From contig JAKOZT010000129.1 of the NCBI GenBank assembly GCA_029779845.1, positions 18,328 to 82,327 of the forward strand: a stretch of 64,000 bases of DNA. Reading direction: 5' to 3'. Position 1 is the stretch's first letter, and the number at the start of each line of letters is the position of its first letter. The notes beneath the pieces are model-generated. The model saw nothing but the letters and a program-made list of their open reading frames with translations. It did not search any database and was not told the DNA's origin. Shown here piece by piece: positions 7,994 through 16,995 of this stretch. Both the position numbers and the translations under genes were made by a program. Source of the DNA: Pseudomonadota bacterium (GTDB lineage: Bacteria; Pseudomonadota; Gammaproteobacteria; Burkholderiales; Burkholderiaceae_C).

Positions 7994-10300
7994 ATGAGCA
8001 AGAAGACCGACTGCCTGCGCGAAGCCCCACCCCAGATGCTGCCGCTCGGCGCGCTGGCCGCCGGATTCGGCATGATGCTGGCCGGCGGCAACGCGCTGGC
8101 GCAGCAGGCCACGGTGCCGATGCCGCCCGCGCCCTCGGCCTCGGCGCCCGCCGAAGCGACGCTGCCGGAAGTGAAGGTGAAGGCCTCGGCCGAGGAGTCC
8201 GCCAAGGAGGCGCTGCAGGCCACCAAGACGACCATCGGCAAGGGCCGCCAGGAGATCCGCGACATTCCGCAGTCGGTCACCGTGATGACCGAGAAGCTGC
8301 TCGACGACGTCAAGCTCGACACGCTGCGCCAGGCGCTGCACTACACCGCCGGCATCACCTTCGCGGCCACCGAGAACGGCACCGACCAGGACATCCGCAT
8401 GCGCGGCTTCCCGGTCGCGACCACGGGCGACCTGCTGATCGACGGCATGAAGGATCCCTCGCAGTACGACCGCGACAGCTTCAACTACGACCGCATCGAG
8501 GTGATGCGCGGCGCGGCCTCGATGCTGTTCGGCCGCGGCTCCACCGGCGGCGTGATCAACCAGGTGACCAAGAAGCCGGTGCTGGCCGACCTCAACGAGG
8601 TGGTCACCACCATCGGCAGCGGCGAGAACCTGCGCTTCACCGGCGACTTCAACAAGCGCCTGGGCGAAGACAGCGCGATCCGCCTGAACGCGATGGTGCA
8701 GTCGGCCGACAACCACGGCGCGCAGATCGACAAGCAGGGCATCGCGCCGACCATCACCTGGGGCGCGGGCAGCCGCGACGAGATCACGCTCGGCGCCTTC
8801 TACCTGAACGTGAACAACGTGCCGATGGCGAACCTGCGCTACCTGTCGGGCAGCGTGGCCACCGGCATCCCGGCGAAGAACTTCTACGGCACCGACAGCG
8901 ACTACCTGCTCGGCGAGGCGCGCTACGCCTCGGGCATCTGGACGCACCGCTTCGGCGACGGCAATGGCGAGCTGCGCACGCAGTTCCGCACCGGCAACTA
9001 CCGGCGCGCCACCTGGGGCACGACGGCCGGCTATTGCGGCGCGGCACTGACCGCTACCGGCACCTGCCCGGCCGGCACGCCGGCGGTGACCAGCGCGACC
9101 TTCAGCCGCAACACCGCGCTGACGCGCAGCGGCCTGTCGCCGCGCAAGGACGACATCGACGGCACGTATCTCCAGAGCGACTACAGCAACCGCTTCGCCT
9201 GGTTCGGCATGCGCCACGACGTGCTGGCCGGCATCGACGCCTCGCGCGAATCGGCCGACCGCTTCACCGCCTACGGCACCGTGGGCACCAACTACAACAA
9301 GGGCGGCACCAACGTCAGCACGCCCGACGACGGCCGCGTGACCGCCGCGCTGCCCACCTACCGCAAGGGCAGCGACTACGCCGGCCGCGCGCTGGGCGCC
9401 TACGTGCAGGACCTGGTCTCGCTGACCGAGCATTGGAAGCTGCTCGGCGGCCTGCGCTACGACAAGGTCGAGGCGACCATGCACAGCCTGGCCTATGCGA
9501 ACGCCGCCACGCCCACGGTGCCGAGCGCGGTCACCGAGTCGCGGCTGAAGTACCCGGGCCTGTGGAGCCGCCGCTTCGGGCTGCTGTTCCAGCCGACGGC
9601 CTTCCAGTCGTACCACGTGTCCTACGGCACCTCGTTCAACACCTCGGCCGACACCTACCAGTACACCACTCAGCAGACCGCCAGCGTCGGCGCCGAGAAG
9701 AGCCGCAACATCGAGGTGGGCGCCAAGCTCGACTGGCTGGACGGCCAGCTCTCGACGCGCGCGGCGCTGTTCCGCACCGAGAAGTACAACGAGCGCACCA
9801 CCGATTCCGACTTCGCCGGCAGCTTCCCGGTGCTGTCGGGCAAGCGCCATTCGCAGGGCCTGGAACTCGACGTGGTCGGGCGCGTGACGCCCGCGCTGGA
9901 GATCTACATGTCGTACTCGTACATCCAGGAGGCGAAGATCGACAAGGTGGGCACCGCCGTCAACCTGACCACCGACGACGTCGGCCTGAGCCCCAAGCAC
10001 ACCGGCGCGGCCTGGGCCAGCTACCAGTTGCTGCCGCAGCTGCGCATCGCCGCCGGCGCGCGCGCCGCGTCGACCAACCGCCCGCTGCAAGGCGGCACGG
10101 CGGCGGCCTCGCTGACCGCCAGCACGCCGCGCTACGTGGTCTACGACACGATGGCCGAGTACACCATCAACGAAGACATCTACGCGCAGATCAACGTCAA
10201 CAACCTGACCAACAAGGTCTACGGCGACCAGCTCTACCCGGGCTTCTACACGCCGGGCGAGGCGCGCAACGTCAAGCTGACGCTGGGCATGCGCTTCTAG
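7994..10300 (+). CDS. TonB-dependent siderophore receptor (Fiu/catecholate type)
   Basis: An outer-membrane receptor of 768 residues. The ATG at 7994 follows a GGAGA ribosome site and gives a signal peptide ending near ALAQQ (about residue 37). There is no STN domain, so it should not signal through FecR. The plug carries [25 protein letters not shown] and [20 protein letters not shown], and the barrel ends LTLGMRF with a terminal Phe. The downstream PiuC-type hydroxylase is a usual partner of Fiu/PiuA catecholate receptors, which supports a catecholate or xenosiderophore role. No Fur box was seen in the 95 bp upstream. Confidence 0.92.
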   Translation: MSKKTDCLREAPPQMLPLGALAAGFGMMLAGGNALAQQATVPMPPAPSASAPAEATLPEVKVKASAEESAKEALQATKTTIGKGRQEIRDIPQSVTVMTEKLLDDVKLDTLRQALHYTAGITFAATENGTDQDIRMRGFPVATTGDLLIDGMKDPSQYDRDSFNYDRIEVMRGAASMLFGRGSTGGVINQVTKKPVLADLNEVVTTIGSGENLRFTGDFNKRLGEDSAIRLNAMVQSADNHGAQIDKQGIAPTITWGAGSRDEITLGAFYLNVNNVPMANLRYLSGSVATGIPAKNFYGTDSDYLLGEARYASGIWTHRFGDGNGELRTQFRTGNYRRATWGTTAGYCGAALTATGTCPAGTPAVTSATFSRNTALTRSGLSPRKDDIDGTYLQSDYSNRFAWFGMRHDVLAGIDASRESADRFTAYGTVGTNYNKGGTNVSTPDDGRVTAALPTYRKGSDYAGRALGAYVQDLVSLTEHWKLLGGLRYDKVEATMHSLAYANAATPTVPSAVTESRLKYPGLWSRRFGLLFQPTAFQSYHVSYGTSFNTSADTYQYTTQQTASVGAEKSRNIEVGAKLDWLDGQLSTRAALFRTEKYNERTTDSDFAGSFPVLSGKRHSQGLELDVVGRVTPALEIYMSYSYIQEAKIDKVGTAVNLTTDDVGLSPKHTGAAWASYQLLPQLRIAAGARAASTNRPLQGGTAAASLTASTPRYVVYDTMAEYTINEDIYAQINVNNLTNKVYGDQLYPGFYTPGEARNVKLTLGMRF

Positions 10301-10325
10301 GCGCGAGGAGGCGCCCGACACCACC

Positions 10326-11012
10326 ATGCTTCTGCACGTTCGCAAGGTTCTCTCGGCCGACGAGCTGCGCGCGGCGCGCCGCCTCCTGGCCGCCGCCCCC
10401 TGGGGCGACGGCCGCGTGACGGCCGGCGAGCAATCGGCCCGGGCCAAGAACAACCAGCAGCTGCCCGAGGCCTGCGAGGCCTCGCGGCAGTTGCAGAAGC
10501 TGGTGCTCGACGGCCTGGCGCGGCACCAGCTGTTCTTCTCCGCCGCGCTGCCCAAGCAGATCTCGCCGCCGCTGTTCAACCGCTACGGCGGCGAGGCCAA
10601 CAGCTTCGGCAACCACGTCGACAGCGCGGTGCGCTACCTCAGCGACGGCAGCGGCCGCGTGCGCACCGACATCTCGTGCACCGTGTTCCTCGCCGAGCCC
10701 GACGAGTACGACGGCGGCGAGCTGATGGTGGAAGACACCTACGGCCAGCAGCGCGTCAAGCTGCCGGCCGGCGACATGGTGCTGTACCCCGGCCACAGCG
10801 TGCACCGCGTGGAGCCGGTGACCCGCGGCCAGCGCGTGGCGAGCTTCTTCTGGGTGCACAGCATGGTGCGCAGCGACGAGCGCCGCCGCCTGCTGTTCGA
10901 GATGGACCAGCACCTGATGAGCCTGCGCACGCGCAACGGCGAAACCGACCCGGCGGTCATCGGCCTGACCGCCACGTATCACAACCTGCTGCGCATGTGG
11001 CTGGAGTTTTGA
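10326..11012 (+). CDS. Fe(II)/2-oxoglutarate-dependent PKHD-type hydroxylase (PiuC/YbiX)
   Basis: A 228-residue soluble dioxygenase of the PiuC/YbiX family, found beside catecholate siderophore receptors; its substrate is not settled. The metal triad is visible: His97 and Asp99 in [11 protein letters not shown] and His160 in YPGHSVHRV, with Arg170 (VTRGQR) placed to bind 2-oxoglutarate. The length is normal for the family (about 225). It starts 25 bp after the receptor stop, so it is probably cotranscribed with it. Confidence 0.93.
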   Translation: MLLHVRKVLSADELRAARRLLAAAPWGDGRVTAGEQSARAKNNQQLPEACEASRQLQKLVLDGLARHQLFFSAALPKQISPPLFNRYGGEANSFGNHVDSAVRYLSDGSGRVRTDISCTVFLAEPDEYDGGELMVEDTYGQQRVKLPAGDMVLYPGHSVHRVEPVTRGQRVASFFWVHSMVRSDERRRLLFEMDQHLMSLRTRNGETDPAVIGLTATYHNLLRMWLEF

Positions 11013-11013
11013 C

Positions 11014-11316
11014 ATGACCTCGATGCTTCGATCGACCCTCGCGCTGCTGCTCGCCGCCGCCGGCGGCGCAGCCTTCGCCCACGGCGACGTGGACTGCCCC
11101 AACGAGCCCAAGGAGCAGTGGCGCCCGCAGATGGAGCTGCAGCGCAAGCTGGTCGACGCCGGCTGGCGCGTGCGCCAGGTGAAGACCTTCGCCACCTGCT
11201 ACGAGGTCTACGGCTTCGACGCCAAGGGCGAGCGCGTGGAAGCCTTCTTCAACCCGAAGACCTTCGAGCGCATCGAGCCGCGCGGCGCGGCCGCCTCGGC
11301 ACCTGCCGCGAAGTGA
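11014..11316 (+). CDS. PepSY-like secreted protein
   Basis: A 100-residue protein with a cleavable signal peptide (about 1-22, ending GGAAFAHG). A PepSY-like fold follows, with LQRKLVDAGWRVRQVKTF and CYEVYGFDAKGERVEAFF. Two cysteines remain in the mature part. It begins 1 bp after the hydroxylase stop and overlaps the cytochrome b561 start. PepSY proteins with b561-type cytochromes are found together in several bacteria, which suggests a periplasmic redox role linked to iron uptake, perhaps iron reduction. That role is inference. Confidence 0.8.
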   Translation: MTSMLRSTLALLLAAAGGAAFAHGDVDCPNEPKEQWRPQMELQRKLVDAGWRVRQVKTFATCYEVYGFDAKGERVEAFFNPKTFERIEPRGAAASAPAAK

Positions 11317-11849
11317 AGTCGGCAGCGGTGCCGGTGTGGGATGCGCTGGTGCGCAGCCTGCACTGGCTGCTGGCCGCCGCGGTGGCGGCGGCGTGGATCA
11401 CGGGACACTGGTTCCATCCGCTGCACCACGCGCTGGGCTACGGCGCGGCGGCGATCGTCGCCGTGCGCATCCCCTGGGGCGTGTGGGGCAGCCGGCATGC
11501 GCGCTTCGCCGACTTCGTGCACGGGCCGCGCGCCACGTGGCGCTACGCACGGGCGTTGATGCGCGGACAGGCGCCGCGCCACCTCGGCCACAACCCGCTG
11601 GGCGGCTGGATGATCGTGGCGCTGCTGGTCTGCGTGGCACTGACCAGCCTCACCGGCTTCCTCTACACCACCGACTGGCTGTGGGGCTACGCCTGGCTCG
11701 AAGCCCTGCACGCCGCGCTGGCCTGGCTGCTCGCCACGCTGGTTGCCGGGCATCTGTGCGGCGTGCTGGCGATGAGCAGGGTGGAGGGGGAGAACCTGGT
11801 GGCGGGGATGTGGACGGGGAGGAAGCGGCGGTGCAACCCGCCCGAATGA
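11313..11849 (+). CDS. cytochrome b561-type diheme membrane protein
   Basis: A 178-residue protein with four membrane helices and His residues at the usual heme positions: RSLHWLLAAAV in helix 1, RHLGHNPLGGWM before helix 3, and ALHAALAWLL with VAGHL in helix 4. The GTG start at 11313 overlaps the PepSY stop (GTGA), so the two proteins are likely made together. It probably moves electrons across or within the inner membrane to a periplasmic acceptor; ferric reduction would fit the iron cluster but is not shown by the sequence. Confidence 0.85.
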   Translation: MKSAAVPVWDALVRSLHWLLAAAVAAAWITGHWFHPLHHALGYGAAAIVAVRIPWGVWGSRHARFADFVHGPRATWRYARALMRGQAPRHLGHNPLGGWMIVALLVCVALTSLTGFLYTTDWLWGYAWLEALHAALAWLLATLVAGHLCGVLAMSRVEGENLVAGMWTGRKRRCNPPE

Positions 11850-11861
11850 GCGCTGTCCGCC

Positions 11862-12090
11862 TCAATCTCCGCCTTCGCCGGGCCACGTTTCGAAGTCGTC
11901 CCCGTCGATGTCGCGAGCGCCGTGCATGACACGTTCGATGCGCACCGGCTTCGGCGTCTCACGATAGAAGCTCAGATAGCGTCCGTGCGGCAGCATGCGA
12001 ATGCTCTCGCCCAGCCCCGGCCTCTCCGTACCGATGCCCGGAGCGTTGCCGAGCGCCATGCAACGGTCCTCCAACTCATCGACGAGGCTC
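11862..12090 (-). pseudogene. 3' remnant of a ParE-type toxin gene
   Basis: The frame reads LVDELEDRCMALGNAPGIG and then ESIRMLPHGRYLSFYRE before a normal stop. This is the C-terminal two thirds of a RelE/ParE toxin. The N-terminal part, with the first strand and helices, is missing. Immediately upstream and out of frame lies the first 23 codons of a ParD antitoxin, so one internal deletion removed the end of parD and the start of parE. Confidence 0.75.
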
Positions 12091-12160
12091 AGCGGCCTTG
12101 CTCGATCTGCTCCTTGATGAAGGCTTCGAAGTGGTCGCCGATGACGTAGCTGGAAGGCAT
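12089..12160 (-). pseudogene. 5' remnant of a ParD antitoxin gene
   Basis: From the ATG at 12160 the frame reads MPSSYVIGDHFEAFIKEQIE and then QGR before a TGA. This is the N-terminal ribbon and first helix of a ParD antitoxin (usually about 80-90 residues). The next bases belong to the middle of parE in another frame, so only about a quarter of the antitoxin survives. A short palindrome upstream (12193-12209) may be its old operator. Confidence 0.75.
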
Positions 12161-12192
12161 GAATCGCTTCGTCCGTTGAGGATTTCTGGACA

Positions 12193-12209
12193 CTATCAAA
12201 GATTGATAG
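12193..12209. promoter_or_regulatory. palindrome upstream of the parD remnant, probable old operator
   Basis: CTATCAA-AGA-TTGATAG is a perfect 7-3-7 palindrome, 33-49 bp before the parD ATG. ParD proteins repress their own promoter through palindromes in this position. It sits in a locally AT-rich patch. Confidence 0.5.
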
Positions 12210-12226
12210 CCTTGCCAAACGCCTCC

Positions 12227-12715
12227 TCAAATCGCGCAGCTCACCGCCTTCGCCCCGAGGTGCTGCGTGAGCACGGCCGGCTCGATCCCCACCAGATACC
12301 CGCGCCGCCCGCCGTTGATGCAGATGCGCGGCAGCGCGAGCACCGATGCCTCCACGTACACCCGCATCGCCTTGCGCGTGCCGAAGGGCGAGGTGCCGCC
12401 CACCTGGTAGCCGCTGTGGCGCTGCGCCACCTCCGGCGCGCAGGGCTCCACCGACTTCGCCCCGATCGCGCGCGCGAGGTTCTTGGTGCTCACCTGCCTG
12501 TCGCCGTGCATCAGCACGATCAGCGGCTCGCGCTGCTCGTCCTGCATCACCAGCGTCTTCACCACCGCATGTTCGTCCACGCCGAGCTGGCGCGCCGACT
12601 CGGCCGTGCCGCCATGCTCGACGTAGTCGTACACATGCTCGGTGAACGCGATGCCGCGCCCGCGCAGCCACGCGGTGGCGGGGGTCTCGCTGACGTGCTT
12701 GTCCTTCTTCGCCAT
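12227..12715 (-). CDS. YbaK/EbsC family Cys-tRNA(Pro) deacylase-like protein
   Basis: A 162-residue editing-domain protein expected to hydrolyse mischarged Cys-tRNA(Pro) or related aminoacyl-tRNAs in the cytoplasm. Family features are HVYDYVEHGGTAESARQLGV near the N-terminus, VVKTLVM, a central Lys-bearing stretch (VSTKNLARAIGAKSVEPC), VGGTSPFG and CINGGRRGYLVGI. The start (ATG, MAKKDKHVSETPA) lies 11 bp after the rhomboid gene stop on the same strand, so the two may be cotranscribed. Confidence 0.92.
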   Translation of the reverse strand: MAKKDKHVSETPATAWLRGRGIAFTEHVYDYVEHGGTAESARQLGVDEHAVVKTLVMQDEQREPLIVLMHGDRQVSTKNLARAIGAKSVEPCAPEVAQRHSGYQVGGTSPFGTRKAMRVYVEASVLALPRICINGGRRGYLVGIEPAVLTQHLGAKAVSCAI

Positions 12716-12726
12716 GTCGATCCGGT

Positions 12727-13338
12727 TCAGCCGAGCCAGGTGGAGATCGCGCGGCCCAGCGAGCCCGGCACCGCCAGCGCCATGAACAGCAGCCCCGCCA
12801 CCGCGCCGGCGGCATGCGCATCGTGGTTGACGCGGCCGATGCCGCCGCGCCCGGCCAGCACGCTGTAGGCGAGATAGCCGATGGCGAACAGCGGCGCGGG
12901 AATCGGGAACGGAATCGGCAGGATGTACAGCGACGAGCCCGGGTTGACGACGATCGCCGCGAACACCACCGCCAGGATCGCGCCCGACGCGCCCAGGCTG
13001 GCGTAGCCCGGCTGGCGGCGGTGGATCGCCCAGGTGGCGATGCTGCTGGCCAGCAGCCCGAAGGCGTACAGCGCGACGAACGCCGGCGTGCCGAGCGCGC
13101 GCTCCAGATCGAAGCCGAAGGCCCAGAAGCTGAAGCCGTTGAAGAGCAGGTGCGGCAGATCGGCGTGGATGAAGCCGCTGGTGACCAGCGTGTGCCACTG
13201 CCGCTGCGGCACGAGGTGATAGGGCCGCAGCAGGTTGCGCTCGACGAGCTGCGGCATGCCGTTCAGCCCGAGCAGGCTGACGATCACGATGACGGCGAGG
13301 ATCAGTGTCGCGGCGGGCGCGCCGGCAAGAAGATCCAT
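12727..13338 (-). CDS. rhomboid family intramembrane serine protease
   Basis: A 203-residue protein with about six membrane helices. The catalytic dyad is visible: Ser118 in GASG (116-119) and His175 in [12 protein letters not shown]. The oxyanion-side motif [18 protein letters not shown] (about 58-75) is also present. It cleaves membrane proteins inside the lipid bilayer; the substrate is unknown. Length and layout match compact bacterial rhomboids. Confidence 0.92.
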   Translation of the reverse strand: MDLLAGAPAATLILAVIVIVSLLGLNGMPQLVERNLLRPYHLVPQRQWHTLVTSGFIHADLPHLLFNGFSFWAFGFDLERALGTPAFVALYAFGLLASSIATWAIHRRQPGYASLGASGAILAVVFAAIVVNPGSSLYILPIPFPIPAPLFAIGYLAYSVLAGRGGIGRVNHDAHAAGAVAGLLFMALAVPGSLGRAISTWLG

Positions 13339-13340
13339 GC

Positions 13341-14414
13341 CTACTGCGCCGGATCGCGCTGCACCCAGCGGATCGCGTCGATCTCGGCCAGCAGCTGCGG
13401 CGACAGCGCGGTGTCCCAGGCGGCGAGGTTGTCGTCGAGCTGCGCCTTCGTGGTCACGCCGATGATGGTGCTGGCCACGCGCCAGCTCGTGTAGCAGAAG
13501 GCCAGCGCCAGGTGCGCCGGCGCGAGGCCATGCTGCCGCGCCAGCGCGTTGTAGCGCCTGGCTGCCTCCAGCGCCTCGGGGCGCGCCCAGCGCTGTTTCT
13601 TCATGCTGTCGAACATCGCCAGCCGCCCCGGCTGCGCGCTGCCATTCAGCCCGCGCTCGTCGTACTTGCCGGTCAGCGCGCCGAAGGCCAGCGGCGAGTA
13701 GGCCAGCAGCGAGACGCCGAGCCGGTGCATCACCTCGTCGAGCCCGTTGTCGAGCGCGCGGCTGGTCAGCGCGTAGGGGTTCTGCACGGTGGCGATGCGC
13801 GGCAGGCCGTGCATCTCGGCGAGCTTGACGAACTCGGCCACGCCGTAGGGCGATTCGTTCGAGAGCCCGACGTGGCGCACCTTGCCGGCCTTCACCAGAT
13901 CGGTCAGCGCGTCGAGCTGTTCGCGGATGCTGCTGACCTCGCGGTCCCGGGCCGGGTCGAAATACAGCGCGCCCAGGCTCGCCACGTTGCGCGCCGGCCA
14001 GTGGATCTGGTAGAGGTCGATCACGTCGGTGCGCAGGCGCTGCAGACTGCCGTCGCAGGCGCCGATGATGTCGGCACGCGTGAGGTTGGAGCTGCCGCCC
14101 CGGATCCAGTCCATGCCGCGCGACGGGCCGGCCACCTTGGTGGCGAGCACGACCTTGTTGCGCGCGCCCGGGCGCGACGCGAACCAGTTGCCGATGATGG
14201 ATTCGCTGGCGCCGAAGGTTTCGCGCCGCGCCGGCACCGAGTACATCTCGGCGCTGTCGATGAAGTTGATGCCGCGCGCCAGCGCGTGGTCGAGGATGGC
14301 GTGCGCGTCGCGCTCGGCGACCTGCTCGCCGAACGTCATGGTGCCGAGGCAGACGGGCGTGACCGCGAGATCGCTGCGGCCGAGGGTGCGGAGGGGGAGT
14401 GCTGCGGAGGTCAT
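13341..14414 (-). CDS. aldo/keto reductase (Tas-like)
   Basis: A 357-residue NADPH-dependent oxidoreductase with a TIM-barrel fold. I chose the ATG at 14414 ([20 protein letters not shown]) because the family starts there; the frame is open further upstream without similarity. The catalytic tetrad is recognisable: Asp and Tyr in [16 protein letters not shown], Lys in VVLATKVAG, His in LYQIHWP. Cofactor-binding sequence lies near [17 protein letters not shown]. The long loop and the YSVP motif point to the Tas subgroup. Its stop lies 2 bp from the rhomboid start. Confidence 0.92.
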   Translation of the reverse strand: MTSAALPLRTLGRSDLAVTPVCLGTMTFGEQVAERDAHAILDHALARGINFIDSAEMYSVPARRETFGASESIIGNWFASRPGARNKVVLATKVAGPSRGMDWIRGGSSNLTRADIIGACDGSLQRLRTDVIDLYQIHWPARNVASLGALYFDPARDREVSSIREQLDALTDLVKAGKVRHVGLSNESPYGVAEFVKLAEMHGLPRIATVQNPYALTSRALDNGLDEVMHRLGVSLLAYSPLAFGALTGKYDERGLNGSAQPGRLAMFDSMKKQRWARPEALEAARRYNALARQHGLAPAHLALAFCYTSWRVASTIIGVTTKAQLDDNLAAWDTALSPQLLAEIDAIRWVQRDPAQ

Positions 14415-14481
14415 GGCGGAGAGTCTACGGGGCGCGCGTGCTCTATGCTGCGCGGCATCCGCCACTCGACCCGACGCCTTG

Positions 14482-15141
14482 ATGACCAAGCTCATCCGCC
14501 CCCTTGCCTGTCTCTGCGCGGCCGCCGCGCTCGCGGCCTGCTCGACGCCGCCCGCGCCGCCTTCACCCACGGCGGCGACGCCTTCAGCGAAGCACGCGTC
14601 GCCGGCGGTGCCCAGCGCCGAGCCGGGCGTGCCGGCCTACCTGCTCGCCAATGAAGGCTGCGCGATCGTCGCCGGCGGCGCGATCGGCAGCCGCTTCGCC
14701 GACGCCAAGGTCAGCGCGATGTGGGCGCGCATCAACGCGGCCGTGACCACCGAGCTGCACGACCGGCTGGTGGCGCAGCGCTATCGCGTCGTCAAGCTGC
14801 TGGTGCCCGAGGGGATCACCGGCACGGCCGAGCAGATGGTGTTCGAGAGCGTCGCCGCGCAGCGCTGCAACCGCGTGCTGCAGGTGGCGCACAAGGTCGA
14901 CGAGGACACGGCGGGCAGGTTCTTCCGCTTCGACATCACGCTGTTCCGCGCCGTGCCGAAGGAAGGCGCTGCCGCCGAGGCTGCGCCGGGGATGGTCAGC
15001 GTGGTTGCCCGGGGCGAGTTCCAGCGCAGCTACCGCTATCCGCGCACGCAGGAGGCGTTCGAGAACTTCTACACCGGGGACTTTGCGGAGAAGGTGCTGG
15101 CGGATTTGCAAGGGAGTGGGAGGTTGGGGGTGTTGCGGTGA
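14482..15141 (+). CDS. hypothetical lipoprotein (DUF2242-like)
   Basis: A 219-residue lipoprotein with a clear lipobox (LAAC, Cys20) after a short hydrophobic signal, then a Pro/Ala linker. The mature domain contains RLVAQRYRVVKLLVPEGI, QRCNRVLQVAHKV and FRFDITLFRAV, which suggests a small alpha/beta fold similar to Burkholderiales outer-membrane lipoproteins of unknown role. The ATG at 14482 follows the hydrolase-free gap after the divergent aldo/keto reductase. Its stop overlaps the next lipoprotein start (GTGA), so the two are coupled. Confidence 0.75.
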   Translation: MTKLIRPLACLCAAAALAACSTPPAPPSPTAATPSAKHASPAVPSAEPGVPAYLLANEGCAIVAGGAIGSRFADAKVSAMWARINAAVTTELHDRLVAQRYRVVKLLVPEGITGTAEQMVFESVAAQRCNRVLQVAHKVDEDTAGRFFRFDITLFRAVPKEGAAAEAAPGMVSVVARGEFQRSYRYPRTQEAFENFYTGDFAEKVLADLQGSGRLGVLR

Positions 15142-16133
15142 GGCATCTCATTGCAATCTCGTTCCTCGGCGTAGCGCTGGCGGGTTGCATAACACCGCCC
15201 TTGGTCCCGAGTGCCAGGGAAGTTGCGCCGCTGCGCACGATAGATGTGGTGATCTACACGCCGCCAACCAACTTTCTGTATTACTACAACGGCTCCACGG
15301 CTCACTACTATCCGTCGCCGGGAAGTAGTTGGGGAACTGCTGTCGGCATCAACATCGCGGGAAACCTGCTGAACAGCGCAGTCGAGCATGCCAAGACTGC
15401 AACTTCGCGAGAAGCCGAGGGCCCGGTCGGCGCCTCCGTGGCGAGCCTGGATCTGCGCGCCACCGTGATGCGAGAGCTTGCGATGGCGCAGGGGCCGGGC
15501 GTCCCGATCTTCGTCGAGAGCCAACGTGCTTTTCCGGAAGGAGCCCCGGACTTCAGAGAAGGCGTGCTTCCAGCCGTGTCGAAACCTCTGCAGAACTCCG
15601 CGGCGGACGCGGTCTTGTACCTCTCGGTCGTGCCGTTGTTTCGCAACCAGTTCGATCAGGTCGTACTCACGACGAACACCTGGCTGATCGGGCGTTCCGG
15701 CACGCCCTTGTTGATGTCCTCTGTCAAATTCATCGGGCCGGATCATCCCGACCTGACGCGCCCCGAGATCGTGCAGTGGTGGGCCGACCAACGGTACCGT
15801 CGGCTTCTGCAGCATGGCGTCCGGGCCACTCTGAAGCCCACGCTCGGCTTCTTCACCAACCCTCTGACGGAAGAGCAGCACGGGAAGCTTCTTGCCCTGA
15901 TGGCCGACCCGCAGACTTTCATGCGGATTGGCGAGCGTGTGCGCACGAGCCCATGCGTGCTTGCATCCGACGATGTCTCGGTCGTCTACCGGTACGAGCG
16001 AAATGGACGAATGCTCAATGCGATGGCGCATTGCGACACCGAGAAGCCGGACTTGTTCGACGCCGAGGAAGACTCCCTTCGCTCTTGGAAGATTCACGGG
16101 CGATTGCCTCTTGCTGCGCCGACGACAAGGTGA
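15138..16133 (+). CDS. hypothetical lipoprotein
   Basis: A 331-residue protein starting at a GTG that overlaps the previous stop. The signal peptide ends in the lipobox LAGC (Cys17). The mature part has a Tyr-rich segment (TNFLYYYNGSTAHYYPSPG), then a mixed domain with WLIGRSGTPLLMSS and PEIVQWWADQRYRRLLQHG. I do not recognise the family. Codon use is less GC-rich than in its neighbours, which may mean recent acquisition. It probably acts at the envelope with the lipoprotein before it. Confidence 0.7.
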   Translation: MRHLIAISFLGVALAGCITPPLVPSAREVAPLRTIDVVIYTPPTNFLYYYNGSTAHYYPSPGSSWGTAVGINIAGNLLNSAVEHAKTATSREAEGPVGASVASLDLRATVMRELAMAQGPGVPIFVESQRAFPEGAPDFREGVLPAVSKPLQNSAADAVLYLSVVPLFRNQFDQVVLTTNTWLIGRSGTPLLMSSVKFIGPDHPDLTRPEIVQWWADQRYRRLLQHGVRATLKPTLGFFTNPLTEEQHGKLLALMADPQTFMRIGERVRTSPCVLASDDVSVVYRYERNGRMLNAMAHCDTEKPDLFDAEEDSLRSWKIHGRLPLAAPTTR

Positions 16134-16151
16134 CAGCCACCGGAGTGACGC

Positions 16152-16697
16152 ATGAAGCCCCAAGAAATCGCCGCCCTCCTCCACACGCTGCAAGCCCGCT
16201 TCAAGAAGTACCCGCAACGCCACCGCGGCATCGAGTGGGCCAAGGTCCAGGCCCGCCTCGAAGCCCACCCCGCTGCACTGCAATCGCTCCAAGCAATGGA
16301 AGCCTCCGGCGGCGAGCCGGATGTGATCGGCGCGGACGAGCGCAGCGGCGAGCTTCTCTTCTGCGACTGTTCTGCGGAAAGCCCCGCCGGACGCCGCAGA
16401 CTGTGCTACGACCGCGAGGCGCTGGACTCCCGCAAGGAGAACAAGCCGCCGGGCAACGCCGTCGAAGCGGCCTCGGCGATGGGCACCGCCTTGCTCACCG
16501 AAGCGCAGTACGGCGCCTTGCAGCAGCTCGGCGAGTTCGACACCAAGACATCGAGCTGGATCGCGACGCCCGATGAGCTGCGCACGCTCGGCGGCGCGCT
16601 GTTCGGCGATCGGCGCTATGGCCGCGTGTTCGTCTATCACAACGGAGCGCAGTCGTACTACGCCGCACGGGGGTTCCGCGTGCTGCTGCGCGTCTGA
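16152..16697 (+). CDS. DUF4256 domain-containing protein
   Basis: A 181-residue soluble protein with the features of DUF4256: an N-terminal RFKKYPQRHRGIEW, GELLFCDCSAESPAGRRRLC in the middle, and SWIATPDELRTLGGALFGDR with VFVYHNGAQSYYAARGFR at the C-terminus. The function is unknown. A purine-rich ribosome site is not obvious in the 18 bp after the previous stop, so it may be read from its own promoter or by reinitiation. Confidence 0.85.
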   Translation: MKPQEIAALLHTLQARFKKYPQRHRGIEWAKVQARLEAHPAALQSLQAMEASGGEPDVIGADERSGELLFCDCSAESPAGRRRLCYDREALDSRKENKPPGNAVEAASAMGTALLTEAQYGALQQLGEFDTKTSSWIATPDELRTLGGALFGDRRYGRVFVYHNGAQSYYAARGFRVLLRV

Positions 16698-16777
16698 TCG
16701 AAACGCGGCGAGCCGCGCCGTAGTTCACTGTTTGACAGTAGACTTTTCTCATCCAACGGCAATCTCTGAGCCCTGCC

Positions 16778-16995
16778 ATGCCCGCCTCCCGCCCGCTGCC
16801 CCGCCCGCTCGGCCGCATCGTCTTCGTCGTGCGCGCGCTGTGGGCATCACCGAGCAGAACATCTCGCTGCTGAAGTCGGGCAAGGTGCGCGGCGTGCGCT
16901 TCGACACGCTGGCGCGCATCTGCGCCGCGCTGCAGTGCCAGCCGGGCGACCTGCTCGAATACCGGGCCGGGCCGGCGGACGAGGATTCGCCGTGA
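16778..16995 (+). pseudogene. collapsed DUF2975/YozG-like HTH gene pair (remnant)
   Basis: From the ATG at 16778 the frame begins MPASRPLPRPLGRIVFVVRA, which looks like the N-terminus of a DUF2975 membrane protein. It then passes, out of frame, into AVGITEQNISLLKSGKVRG and RFDTLARICAALQCQPGDLL, the C-terminal two thirds of a YozG-like XRE regulator. The pair DUF2975 plus YozG-like regulator is a common two-gene cassette. A GTG at 16840 could still start a 51-residue HTH stub, whose stop overlaps the next gene. The junction is inferred from family memory. Confidence 0.55.

Noticed and set aside
7967..10579. Minus-strand open frame of 870 codons opposite the second receptor
   Set aside because: Low-complexity Ala/Arg/Val/Gly translation with no recognisable domain; the plus strand encodes an obvious siderophore receptor.
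16727..16739. Small palindrome ACTGT-TTG-ACAGT before the collapsed HTH cassette
   Set aside because: It could be an old operator of the lost regulator, but it is too short to call without relatives.
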